DNA from: Dysgonamonadaceae bacterium
GTDB lineage: Bacteria > Bacteroidota > Bacteroidia > Bacteroidales > Azobacteroidaceae
Reading direction: 5' to 3'
Assembly (NCBI GenBank): GCA_031255425.1
Contig: JAIRSN010000044.1
Span: 1 to 20,651, forward strand
Length of the DNA: 20,651 nt
Of this stretch, positions 7,969-15,667 are shown piece by piece (the first letter of the stretch is position 1; the number at the start of each line of letters is the position of its first letter). The notes beneath the pieces were generated by a model that did no database searches, had not been told where the DNA came from, and saw only the letters and a program-made list of their open reading frames with translations. Position numbers and translations under genes: made by a program.

Positions 7969-8760
7969 ATGAAGAATATGAACGAGCTAAAAGGAAAACA
8001 GACCAAGGGAAGAAACCGCGTGCGGAACACGGTTTTCGTTCTTCTCTTTTCTTTCGCCACGGCATCGGCACAGCATCCGGTCGAGCAGGCAAACGAAGCC
8101 TATTCCGCGGGCGACTTCCAGCAGGCAGCCGAGCTGTACCAATCCGCCCTGGAAGAATACGGAGCATCCGCCGCCGTCTATTACAACCTGGGAAATGCGT
8201 TCTACCGGCTGAACCGGATCGCCCCCGCCGTATTGAACTACGAACGGGCGTTGCTGTTCGACCCCGGCAACAAAGACATCCGCTTCAACCTGGAGATTGC
8301 CAAGCTGAAAACCGTGGACAAAATCGAACCGGTCGGCACCTTCTTCCTCTCGGAATGGTACGAAAGCCTGCAAAACCGGCGGAACACCAACCAGTGGAGT
8401 GCGGTAGCGATCGGCTGTTTTGTGTTGTTTATCGCCTGCCTGTTCCTGTTTTTCTTCTCCCGGAAGACCGGGCTGAAAAAGGCGGGATTCTATGCCGGCG
8501 CCGGCTTGCTCCTGCTCTGCCTTGCCGCCAACGGTTTTGCCTGCGGGCAGAAAAAGAAACTGACGCACCGCAATACCGCCATCATCTTCGCGCCCACCAT
8601 TACCATTAAGAGCGCGCCCGACCGGAGCGGCACGGACCTGTTTATTCTTCACGAAGGAACGAAAGTAGAAATCACCAACACGCTGGGCGACTGGAAAGAA
8701 ATAGAAACCGCCGGCGGAAACGTGGGTTGGATCAAAAAGACAGAAATCGAAATCATCTAA
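7969..8760 (+). CDS. batE: BatE, TPR and SH3-like membrane protein
   Basis: This is a 263-aa protein that closes the operon. It has an N-terminal signal segment (about 17-35, ending ASAQ), two TPR units (about 37-101: YYNLGNAFYRLNRIAPAVLNYERALLF is partly visible as the second), two transmembrane helices (about 144-164 and 171-192), and a C-terminal SH3-like domain (about 203-262) with the pattern IKSAPD...VEITNTLGDWKEI...VGWI. TPR plus bacterial SH3 suggests protein and envelope-polymer contacts. The start is 15 bp after batD; an in-frame ATG three codons later is also possible. The following gene is convergent, with only 15 bp between them. Confidence 0.9.
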   Translation: MKNMNELKGKQTKGRNRVRNTVFVLLFSFATASAQHPVEQANEAYSAGDFQQAAELYQSALEEYGASAAVYYNLGNAFYRLNRIAPAVLNYERALLFDPGNKDIRFNLEIAKLKTVDKIEPVGTFFLSEWYESLQNRRNTNQWSAVAIGCFVLFIACLFLFFFSRKTGLKKAGFYAGAGLLLLCLAANGFACGQKKKLTHRNTAIIFAPTITIKSAPDRSGTDLFILHEGTKVEITNTLGDWKEIETAGGNVGWIKKTEIEII

Positions 8761-8775
8761 GCGCCGGGGCAGCGC

Positions 8776-10044
8776 TCAACCGGCGAGGGTACTCACGATG
8801 ACCTTGTCGATCCGGGCGCCGTCCATATCGGCAATCTCTATCCGGAAGTTTTTCCATTCGAGCATTTCCCCCTGGTGCGGGATATGCCCCAATTCCTCCA
8901 ATATAAGACCGCCCAGGGTATTGTATTCGTTTTCGGGATACAGGTCGCCCAGCTTGAAGTAACTGAGAAAGTTGTAGAAAGAACATTGCCCGTCGACGAA
9001 GTAACTGCCGTCCTGCCGTTTCGTGATTTCCGGTTCTTCGTGCGGTTCGGGTATTTCGCCGACGATGGCTTCCATGATGTCCTTCAGCGTAACCATTCCT
9101 TGCAGGGCGCCGAACTCATCAATAATCAAAGCCGTGTGGTTGTGTGTATTTTTCATTTGTTCCAATGCCGAATACACCTCCATATTTTCGTAGAAGTATT
9201 GCGCCGGGCGCATGATGTGGCGGATGTCGAAGTCGGGCGAATCGATGTACGCAAAAAGGTCTTTCATGTAAACCGTCCCCTCGATATGGTCCAGGTCGTC
9301 CTTCCCGACCGGGTATTTGCTGTACGGATTGCTGGAAACCAGCTCTTTGATCTCCTCCTTGCTCATGTCGATGCCTATCCATTCGATGTCGGGGCGCGGA
9401 GTCATGATGGATTCCAGGTCGCGGTCGCCCAGCGAGAAGACCCGTTCCATAATATCTTGTTCCACCTGTTGCACCTCGCCGTCTTCCGTGCCCTCCCGGA
9501 TCATCGACTTGATTTCTTCTTCGGTCACCTTGCTTTCCTCCTCTTTGATGCCCAACAGGTTGAAGATAAAAGAAGTACTCTTGGACAGGATCCACACAAA
9601 CGGGCTGGCAACCGCCGACAGCAGGTTCATCGGTCCGGCAATCACCTTCGCGATTTTCTCCGCCGAGCTGAGCCCGATCCGTTTCGGCACCAGTTCGCCG
9701 AAGGTAATGGAGAGGTAGGTGACCAGTATCACGATAAACACCTGGGAAAGGGAGTAGGCATACGGGGGCAACATGCCCCAGCCCTCCAGCAGCGGGCTGA
9801 GCTTCACCGCCAGTACATCGCCCGAATACAACCCCGTCAGGATACCGATCAGGGTGATACCCACCTGTATGGTCGAAAGGAAATGCCCGGGTTGGGTAGC
9901 GAGTTTGAGCGCCGCCTGCGCCGCCTTGTTTCCCTGACCCGCCTCGTGTTTCAAGCTGGTTTTACGTGCCGAGATAATCGCGATTTCCGACATCGAGAAA
10001 ATGCCGTTGATAAGGATAAGAAGTGCAATAATAACTATTTCCAT
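8776..10044 (-). CDS. CNNM/CorC-type hemolysin-family membrane protein
   Basis: This is a 422-aa protein with three regions. First is a DUF21 (CNNM) transmembrane domain (about 1-175, helices near 2-24, 57-80, 96-116 and 135-160, with GELVPKRIGL at 116-125). Next is a paired CBS region (about 210-332, starting MTPRPDIEWI and including GMVTLKDIMEAIVGE). Last is a C-terminal CorC_HlyC domain (about 341-419). The family is annotated as hemolysin-like or Mg/Co efflux transporters, with CBS domains sensing nucleotides; some Bacteroidetes members are called gliding-motility protein GldE. The true substrate is unknown here. It uses GC-rich codons like the Bat genes, so it belongs to the resident chromosome. 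Confidence 0.92.
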   Translation of the reverse strand: MEIVIIALLILINGIFSMSEIAIISARKTSLKHEAGQGNKAAQAALKLATQPGHFLSTIQVGITLIGILTGLYSGDVLAVKLSPLLEGWGMLPPYAYSLSQVFIVILVTYLSITFGELVPKRIGLSSAEKIAKVIAGPMNLLSAVASPFVWILSKSTSFIFNLLGIKEEESKVTEEEIKSMIREGTEDGEVQQVEQDIMERVFSLGDRDLESIMTPRPDIEWIGIDMSKEEIKELVSSNPYSKYPVGKDDLDHIEGTVYMKDLFAYIDSPDFDIRHIMRPAQYFYENMEVYSALEQMKNTHNHTALIIDEFGALQGMVTLKDIMEAIVGEIPEPHEEPEITKRQDGSYFVDGQCSFYNFLSYFKLGDLYPENEYNTLGGLILEELGHIPHQGEMLEWKNFRIEIADMDGARIDKVIVSTLAG

Positions 10045-10065
10045 GTTGTTTTATTAATCAAGGGA

Positions 10066-10073
10066 CAAATATA
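10066..10073 (-). promoter_or_regulatory. Putative -7 box for the CNNM/CorC gene
   Basis: The minus strand reads TATATTTG here, a full TAnnTTTG match 21 bp before the ATG at 10044. No good TTTG box is seen 19-21 bp upstream, so only the -7 element is supported. Confidence 0.4.
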
Positions 10074-10210
10074 TTAAAATAATATTACTCATTGGTAAAA
10101 AACAGCAAAAATAATTGCGCACACGGGGTTAAATTCTTCCGCCTTTGCCGTCCCCTTCGTTGCCGCAAGGCAAAAAAAGCAGCAATCGTCGAAAAAACCA
10201 CCGCTAACAC

Positions 10211-10240
10211 TTGCACTTATTAAAAAAACATGTATCTTTG
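10211..10240 (+). promoter_or_regulatory. Good Bacteroidetes-type promoter (TTG-N19-TATCTTTG)
   Basis: TTG at 10211-10213 is followed by 19 nt and TATCTTTG at 10233-10240, matching the Bacteroides sigma consensus (TTTG, 19-21 nt, TAnnTTTG). Transcription would begin near 10247 and run into the small ORF at 10273. It is one of the best promoter matches in the window, yet no full-length gene follows. Confidence 0.55.
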
Positions 10241-10272
10241 ATGCCACATTTATATAACAGACGAAGTAAACA

Positions 10273-10405
<133 letters not shown>

Positions 10406-10419
<14 letters not shown>

Positions 10420-10519
10420 ATTGACTTTCGCCTTAGCCTTATGGGGTACGACTTGGAGCGCTTTTAGAAATTTTGTTTGACTGCTGGAGTCCTGCCCTTG
10501 TCTGCATAAAACTACGTAA
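10406..10519. other. Unassigned segment with short protein-like frames on both strands
   Basis: The plus strand can be read from TTG 10406 as a 24-residue peptide containing FALALWGTTWSAF, stopping at 10478-10480. The minus strand gives a 22-codon ORF (10507 to 10439, starting MQTRAGLQQSNKI). Neither has a recognised family, and they overlap. The segment may be a relic of a gene or a conserved non-coding piece of the element end. Nothing decides between these. Confidence 0.2.
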
Positions 10520-10551
10520 CAAAAGTACAACTTCCTTTTGACATTACCAAT
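10520..10551 (-). promoter_or_regulatory. Putative minus-strand promoter inside an inverted repeat
   Basis: On the minus strand TTG (10550-10548) is followed by 20 nt and TACTTTTG (10527-10520), a full -7 match at good spacing. The site overlaps an imperfect inverted repeat: GTAACAAAAG (10516-10525) with CTTTTG (10535-10540) and, after a 3-nt bulge, TTAC (10544-10547). Transcription would start near 10513 and head toward the CNNM/CorC gene, with only a 22-codon ORF close by. Confidence 0.35.
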
Positions 10552-10585
10552 TTTTCTTTCAGATATTTGATTCTTAATTTTTTAT

Positions 10586-10646
10586 CGGTACTGCAAGGTG
10601 CAAGCCATATATTTATATATATGAGCTTGCACCTTGCAGTATGCCG
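10586..10646. repeat. Very long inverted repeat: 17-bp perfect stem plus AT-rich extension
   Basis: TACTGCAAGGTGCAAGC (10589-10605) pairs perfectly with 10625-10641. The 19-nt interior can pair further: CATATAT (10606-10612) with ATATATG (10617-10623), a TTAT loop and one bulged A. CGG / CCG can extend the base past a short bulge. No T-tract follows, so it is not a classical terminator. Its place at the composition change, upstream of the first element gene, fits an element end, a single-strand origin or a regulatory RNA. No family is recognised. Confidence 0.8.
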
Positions 10647-10979
10647 TGTCTTACAATTTTTCCCCTTTTCTGCTGTCTGCAAAAAAAAATGAGATATTTT
10701 TCGCCCTCACGAATTTTTTTATATCATTTTTACTTCAAAAAATCACGTTTTTCTCCCTTTTTTATTTAACTTCCTCTAATACAATTCAATATGCAATCTT
10801 TAGAATTTTTGCTGCTTTTTGACCATCCATGCAGTATTTTAATAATTTAGAATCATTGTTTTTCAGATAAATACGATTTCGCTGTTACTCAAAATCGCAC
10901 TTTTCATTCTAAAGTTTAGAAATAGCCTTCCCCCGACTTTCGACCTTTGCAACGTAATTTTTATTCAAATAAGAGAAAT
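10647..10979. promoter_or_regulatory. AT-rich leader of the mobile-element operon
   Basis: No gene is supported. The DNA is strongly AT-rich with long A and T runs; apparent frames are Phe-rich artefacts. A small inverted repeat, CGATTT (10874-10879) with AAATCG (10892-10897), is present. GACCTTTG at 10942-10949 is one base off a -7 box and lies 30 bp before the ATG at 10980, making it the best promoter candidate for the element genes. A -35-like partner is not convincing. Confidence 0.35.
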
Positions 10980-11342
10980 ATGGAAGTCATCACTATTGAA
11001 TCACAGGCATTCAAGGATTTAGAGGCAAAAATTAATATGATTGCCAAGTTCGTAACCGCATTGCAAAGCAAATCGGAAGAACGACCGCCCGAAGACGGCT
11101 GGGTGGACAGCTATGAGGTTTGCACATTTTTGAAAATCAGCAGCAAGACGCTTCAACGCTTGCGGGCTGCGGGTGAAATCACTTACTCGCAAATTCGAGG
11201 GAAAAATTTCTACAAAATCAGTGAAATACAACGTCTGATGAATGAACATATCATTCGCCGACCGGAGGAGCATTTGCAGGACTTAATCAAAAACCATCAG
11301 TTGTATGTTGAGCAAAGACACGCTGTTAAAACGGACCAATAA
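10980..11342 (+). CDS. Helix-turn-helix DNA-binding protein (excisionase/MerR-like fold)
   Basis: This is a 120-aa protein with an N-terminal helical segment (MEVITIESQAFKDLEAKINM) followed by a winged HTH. In the HTH, DSYEVCTFLKISSKTLQRLR is the recognition region (about residues 43-62) and ITYSQIRGKNFYKISEIQRLM is the wing and following helix. Proteins like this are common just before primase genes in Bacteroides-type integrative elements, where they may control excision or the replication/mobilisation operon. I used the ATG at 10980, because the in-frame TTG at 10947 adds an unlikely extension. The 3' end overlaps the next gene by 38 bp. Codons are AT-richer than in the Bat genes. Confidence 0.85.
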   Translation: MEVITIESQAFKDLEAKINMIAKFVTALQSKSEERPPEDGWVDSYEVCTFLKISSKTLQRLRAAGEITYSQIRGKNFYKISEIQRLMNEHIIRRPEEHLQDLIKNHQLYVEQRHAVKTDQ

Positions 11343-13362
11343 CGGATTAGAAGTGTTCAGACACTACATTTCCGGGCAGTGGCGTGTTGGTCGCAACTTC
11401 CTGAATCCGCTTTACGGGGACAGCAGAGCGTCGTGCAATATCTATTATGACCGCCGGAGCCAAAGTTACAGAATGAAAGATTTTGGCAATGACACCTATT
11501 CCGGCGACTATTTCGATATTGTGGGTAAAATCAAGGGTTTGGACTGCAACAGTCCCAAAGACTTCGTAGAAATCCTGAAAACCATTAACAGCGATTTGTC
11601 GCTTGGCATTGACGAAAATGACGAAATATTTGTTGCTTTAGCTACACCGCCTGCCGACAAACCCCAAAAACAACCTGAAACTCCCCCTGTCCCCACCCCG
11701 AAAAAGGCAAAGCCCTATTCAACCGTCCAACAATCCTTTTCTGCAAAAGAAACGGAATTTTGGCGACAGTACGGCATTTTGCCCGAAACATTGAAAGCGT
11801 ACAAAGTTTTTTCCCTGCGGGAATTTCAGAGCGAAAACAGCGAAGGAAAGCCCTTTACGCTTCGTTCAACAGATAATGAACCAATGTTTGGTTATCAGAG
11901 CAAAAAGTGCATTAAAATTTACCGTCCTCTTTCGGAAATCCGCTTTTTGTATAGCGGAACAATGCCCGATAATTACTGTTTCGGATTGGAAATGTTGCCG
12001 GCCAAAGGCGACACACTTTTTATTACAGGCGGCGAGAAAGACGTTTTATCGCTGGTTTCGCATGGCTTTCATGCTATTTGCTTCAACTCGGAAACGAGCA
12101 ATATCCCTCCAACTATTGTCAAAAAACTTTCGTACTGTTTCAAGCATATCATCCTGCTTTACGATATGGACAAAACAGGCTTGGAATCGTCTGCCAAACA
12201 CACGAAGCAACTGTCGGATTTGGGCGTGAAACGGCTCGTCCTGCCGCTTGCGGGCACAAAACAGGAAAAAGATATTTCCGATTTTTTCAGGATTGGAAAA
12301 ACGAAACACGATTTTACGCAATTATTCATAGAATTTCTGAACGACTTATACAGCGAAACAATGGCCATCTTAAAACCCTGCGAGATTGATTTCAACAATC
12401 CGCCGGTGCGATCGGAAATGTTGATTTCAATAAACGATGTGCCGCTTGGCACACAGGGAAACTTGCTCGGCATTACGGGCGGCGAAGGAACGGGAAAAAG
12501 TAATTATGTGGGCGCGTTGATTGCCGGAACTGTCCGTAACGCCGATTTTTCCATTGACACTTTAGGGACAACCATTTTGCCTAACTCGGCAAACAGGGCT
12601 GTGTTGCTTTACGATACCGAACAGTCGGAAATACAGCTTTACAAAAATATTGCTTCCATATTGAAACGGAGTAAGAGCGATAAAATGCCCGATTATTTCA
12701 AAGCCTATTGTCTGACTTCAATGTCACGCAAAGAGCGCATGCAGGCAATTGTGCAAAGTATGGACAAATTCTATTACCAGTTTGGCGGTATTCAGATGGT
12801 GGTTATTGACGGCATTGCAGACTTGGTGCGCTGTGCCAATGACGAAGCGGAAAGTATCGGCATGATTGATGAACTCTACCGTCTGGCAGGCATTTACAAA
12901 ACCTGCATTGTTTGCGTTTTACACTTCATTCCCAACGGCATGAAACTTCGCGGGCATCTCGGATCGGAACTGCAACGCAAAGCGGCTGCCATCCTTTCCA
13001 TCGAAAAAGACGAACTCCCGCAAATATCTGTCGTTAAGGCGTTAAAAGTTCGGGATGGCAGTCCGCTTGATGTGCCTTTGGTGCAATTCTCATGGAACAG
13101 GGAATTGGGGATGCACACCTACACCGGTGAAAAACCGAAAGAAGAAAAGGAGAAGCGTAAAGAAGTTGAACTCGCAGGCGTTGCAAAAGCGGTTTTTGCC
13201 AAACAGCGTTTCTTCACTTATACGGGTTTGTGTGAACAGATACAGCGCGTTTTAGATGTGAAAGAGCGCACGGCAAAGAGCTATATCAAGTTCATGCGTG
13301 AAAAGGAAATTATCCTGTGCGACCCGGCAGGTTCGAGTTGTTTCGTTATTGGAAATATCTAA
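11305..13362 (+). CDS. Mobile-element TOPRIM primase / RecA-like helicase
   Basis: This 685-aa bifunctional replication protein has a primase-like N-terminus (about 20-100, GDSRASCNIYYDRRS...) in place of a four-Cys zinc ribbon. The TOPRIM domain (about 236-330) shows TGGEKD (241-246), LLYDMDKTG (284-292) and EKDISDFF (321-328). The RecA/RepA-type ATPase (AAA_25-like, about 370-600) shows Walker A GGEGTGKS (392-399) and Walker B MVVIDG (498-503). The C-terminal region (about 615-685) resembles a small winged helix. It probably primes and unwinds element DNA during replication or transfer. It starts inside the preceding HTH gene (38-bp overlap), implying coupled translation. AT-richer codons support horizontal origin. 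Confidence 0.88.
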   Translation: MLSKDTLLKRTNNGLEVFRHYISGQWRVGRNFLNPLYGDSRASCNIYYDRRSQSYRMKDFGNDTYSGDYFDIVGKIKGLDCNSPKDFVEILKTINSDLSLGIDENDEIFVALATPPADKPQKQPETPPVPTPKKAKPYSTVQQSFSAKETEFWRQYGILPETLKAYKVFSLREFQSENSEGKPFTLRSTDNEPMFGYQSKKCIKIYRPLSEIRFLYSGTMPDNYCFGLEMLPAKGDTLFITGGEKDVLSLVSHGFHAICFNSETSNIPPTIVKKLSYCFKHIILLYDMDKTGLESSAKHTKQLSDLGVKRLVLPLAGTKQEKDISDFFRIGKTKHDFTQLFIEFLNDLYSETMAILKPCEIDFNNPPVRSEMLISINDVPLGTQGNLLGITGGEGTGKSNYVGALIAGTVRNADFSIDTLGTTILPNSANRAVLLYDTEQSEIQLYKNIASILKRSKSDKMPDYFKAYCLTSMSRKERMQAIVQSMDKFYYQFGGIQMVVIDGIADLVRCANDEAESIGMIDELYRLAGIYKTCIVCVLHFIPNGMKLRGHLGSELQRKAAAILSIEKDELPQISVVKALKVRDGSPLDVPLVQFSWNRELGMHTYTGEKPKEEKEKRKEVELAGVAKAVFAKQRFFTYTGLCEQIQRVLDVKERTAKSYIKFMREKEIILCDPAGSSCFVIGNI

Positions 13363-13375
13363 AAATAAGCATATT

Positions 13376-13675
13376 ATGTTTGTAGATAAGGAATATTTAG
13401 ATAAATGGTTTCAAAAAGTCATGGAACGCTTTGACACATTGGAAAGAAAGATAGCAAAACCTCCCGAAAAGGAACGCCCGAAAGTGGGCGGCGAACTGCT
13501 GCTTGACAATCAGGACTTGTGTATGATGTTAAACGTAAGCAAACGTACCCTTCAACGATACCGCAGTATGAGATGGCTGCCTTTCCACCGAATTGACCAA
13601 AAGACTTATTATTTGGAATCAGAGGTCGAAACATTTATCAAAGAATACTTTACAAAAAATTGCAAATCAATTTAA
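13376..13675 (+). CDS. Second helix-turn-helix protein, paralogue of the first
   Basis: This 99-aa protein has an N-terminal helical part (MFVDKEYLDKWFQKVMERFDTLERKI), a Lys/Pro/Glu linker, then a winged HTH: LLDNQDLCMMLNVSKRTLQR with the wing FHRIDQKTYYLESEVETFIK. The HTH lines up with that at 10980-11342 (shared D, C, L, TLQR and a wing ending in F/YY), so the two are paralogues flanking the primase. I chose the ATG at 13376, 13 bp after the primase stop; the upstream in-frame ATG at 13298 lies within the primase gene and adds a basic non-homologous stretch. The likely role is element regulation or excision, by analogy. Confidence 0.82.
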   Translation: MFVDKEYLDKWFQKVMERFDTLERKIAKPPEKERPKVGGELLLDNQDLCMMLNVSKRTLQRYRSMRWLPFHRIDQKTYYLESEVETFIKEYFTKNCKSI

Positions 13676-13709
13676 TAATCAAATCAGTACAAATTTTAAT
13701 CTTAAAAAA

Positions 13710-15650
13710 ATGACAAAAAGAATTTTTCTATCGCTATTTCTCGCCGTAGCAGGAATAGCCGGTGTTAACGCACAAATGCGGATTGGTGGCAGCGAAGCTC
13801 CGGACAAATCCGCTGTTTTGGATTTAAATCCCGACAACGAAACGCAGTCTGGAAACGCTACACTGGGTTTCGCTCTGCCAAGAGTAAGGCTTAAAAATAC
13901 TGCCAATCCGTATCCGCTTTTGACCCATGTTAAGGGAATGACCGTTTACAACACAGTAGCGGAAGGCGACGTAACCCCTGGTATGTACGTAAATGACGGT
14001 ACTAAATGGTTGCGGCAATTAGACTGCGACACAAAATTGTTTGTTGCAGAAAAAGACAGTGTTGTCGGTAACGAAATAACCAATGCGACAATCAATGGGG
14101 GGTTAGCCCGTTCAGGTGCAGGAACGGCAACTTCGCCCTATACACTGGGTATTGCCGATGGCGGTATCATGAGTTCGTATATTGCGGACAATGCTGTTAC
14201 TTCGGCAAAGATTGCCGACAATACAGTCATTAATGCCGATATCAGTTCGTCTGCCGCTATTGCTTTGAATAAGATAGCCTTGCCCGATGCCGCAAGCAAT
14301 AACGGCAAGGTATTGAAATCAAACGGTACAACATGGGTTGCAGGCGAAGATAATAACTCGGATTCTAACACAATTTATTCAGCCGGAAACGGATTGACAT
14401 TGTCCGGCACGACATTCAGTGTTGGTGCAGGACAGATAAATGGAACGATGATTGCCAGCGGAGCGGTTTCGACCGTCAAGTTAGCCGACAATGCCGTAAC
14501 TTCCGCCAAAATAGCTGATGGCACAATTACCAATGCCGATGTAAGTGCAACAGCCGGTATTTCAGGAACGAAATTAGCCGATAAAAGCGTAACAGCAGCC
14601 AAAATAAATGCTACTGGTACGGCATCTTCGACAACCTATTTGCGTGGCGATGGCTCATGGGCTACTCCTGTCGGAGACGGGCAGGGCGTAACATCAGTAA
14701 GTGGCGCTAACGGAATTACCGTTACCAATGGGACGACAACACCAACAGTCAGCCTTCCGGAAGGTACAGTCAGCGGGAATGTGTTGAAATGGAACGGGAC
14801 GGTATGGACTTCCGCCGCCGATGCAGGATTAACCGCAGAAACGGACGGCATTATCGGCAATGAAGTAACCAACGCTACAACTAATGGCGGCTTAACACGT
14901 TCAGGTGCAGGAAACGCCGCTTCACCCTATACGCTTGGCATTGCTTCCGGTGGAGTTACGAATACACACATTGCCGACAATGCCGTAACTTCCGCCAAAA
15001 TTGCGGATGGGACGATTACCAATGCCGATATTTACAGTTCGGCAGGCATTACACTTAACAAATTATCTGCTGTCAATGCCACCGTTGGAAACAGCGGGGC
15101 TTCACTGGGTGCGGTGATGACTTGGGAAACAGGCGGTTGGCGACCCAAAATGCCGGCTTCGAGCGGAGTAACACAGGTGACCGGCACAGGTGCGATTACG
15201 GTTACCAATTCCACAACGACTCCTGTGGTAAGTATCGGCGCTGGCGCAATTAACAGTACGCATATTGCAAACGGGGCAATTAAGGCCGAAGACTTAAACA
15301 GTATGGGCGCGACAAATGGAAATGTGCTGACTTATTCGGGCAGTTCGTGGCAGCCTAAACCGCTCAATCTTGACGCTGTCGTGGTTTTTCTCGGTACAAA
15401 CGATGAAACGTACGCTCCTGTTGCTGCAGGTTCATATTCGGAGGGACAAATACTTCCGATATTTATTAAAGCAAATGTCCCAGCAGGATATTCCTACTAC
15501 ATATTCATACCCTATTCAACTGCCAATGCGATGTTTCCGGCTTTTGCAAGCACTTCCGGCAATGGAACATTTTCGCGTCACATTATTTTCATGAAAACGG
15601 CAAGCTATGTCTCTTTTAGTGTCAAGTATTTAATATTCGGTGTAAAATAA
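13710..15650 (+). CDS. Exported repeat-rich fibre- or adhesin-like protein
   Basis: This 646-aa secreted protein has a signal peptide (MTKRIFLSLFLAVAGIAGVNA, then QMRIGG). The body is Ala/Thr/Asn/Gly-rich and Cys-poor, built from beta-type repeats: DNAVTSAKIADGTITNADI-like units at 14184-14240, 14484-14540 and 14973-15029; NGGL.RSGAG..-SPYTLGI blocks at residues about 118-190 and 381-453; GVTSVSGANGITVTN-type units; and G.VL..NG..W units. This style is seen in phage tail fibres and Bacteroidetes surface proteins. I see no T9SS type A domain at its end (…KYLIFGVK). The ATG at 13710 is chosen because upstream frame overlaps the HTH gene. It is 34 bp after that gene and 17 bp before the next. 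Adhesion is inferred, not shown. Confidence 0.8.
   Translation: MTKRIFLSLFLAVAGIAGVNAQMRIGGSEAPDKSAVLDLNPDNETQSGNATLGFALPRVRLKNTANPYPLLTHVKGMTVYNTVAEGDVTPGMYVNDGTKWLRQLDCDTKLFVAEKDSVVGNEITNATINGGLARSGAGTATSPYTLGIADGGIMSSYIADNAVTSAKIADNTVINADISSSAAIALNKIALPDAASNNGKVLKSNGTTWVAGEDNNSDSNTIYSAGNGLTLSGTTFSVGAGQINGTMIASGAVSTVKLADNAVTSAKIADGTITNADVSATAGISGTKLADKSVTAAKINATGTASSTTYLRGDGSWATPVGDGQGVTSVSGANGITVTNGTTTPTVSLPEGTVSGNVLKWNGTVWTSAADAGLTAETDGIIGNEVTNATTNGGLTRSGAGNAASPYTLGIASGGVTNTHIADNAVTSAKIADGTITNADIYSSAGITLNKLSAVNATVGNSGASLGAVMTWETGGWRPKMPASSGVTQVTGTGAITVTNSTTTPVVSIGAGAINSTHIANGAIKAEDLNSMGATNGNVLTYSGSSWQPKPLNLDAVVVFLGTNDETYAPVAAGSYSEGQILPIFIKANVPAGYSYYIFIPYSTANAMFPAFASTSGNGTFSRHIIFMKTASYVSFSVKYLIFGVK
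14061..15029 (+). repeat. Duplicated block and 57-bp units inside the fibre-like gene
   Basis: Three 57-bp units start at 14184, 14484 and 14973 and share GCCGACAATGC-type beginnings and AATGCCGAT ends. A longer block recurs with a 789-bp offset: 14061-14210 against 14850-14999, encoding GNEITNAT.NGGL.RSGAG and following residues. Because 789 is a multiple of three, recombination between the copies would keep the frame and remove 263 residues. Confidence 0.8.
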
Positions 15651-15667
15651 CTTAAAAGCAACAAGGT

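Noticed and set aside
8760..8776. Bidirectional terminator between batE and the CNNM/CorC gene (AGCGC / GCGCT)
   Set aside because: The stem is only 5 bp and no T-tract flanks it on either strand.
8875..10077. 400-aa plus-strand frame opposite the CNNM/CorC gene
   Set aside because: The minus-strand gene has DUF21, CBS and CorC_HlyC domains; the plus frame has no recognisable domain.
10586..10646. Calling the hairpin an oriT or att site outright
   Set aside because: No relaxase, nick-site motif, integrase or direct repeat is visible, so only the structure is reported.
10634..10822. 62-aa plus-strand frame
   Set aside because: Phe- and Ser-rich translation of an AT-rich leader; its start lies in the long hairpin and there is no promoter or family support.
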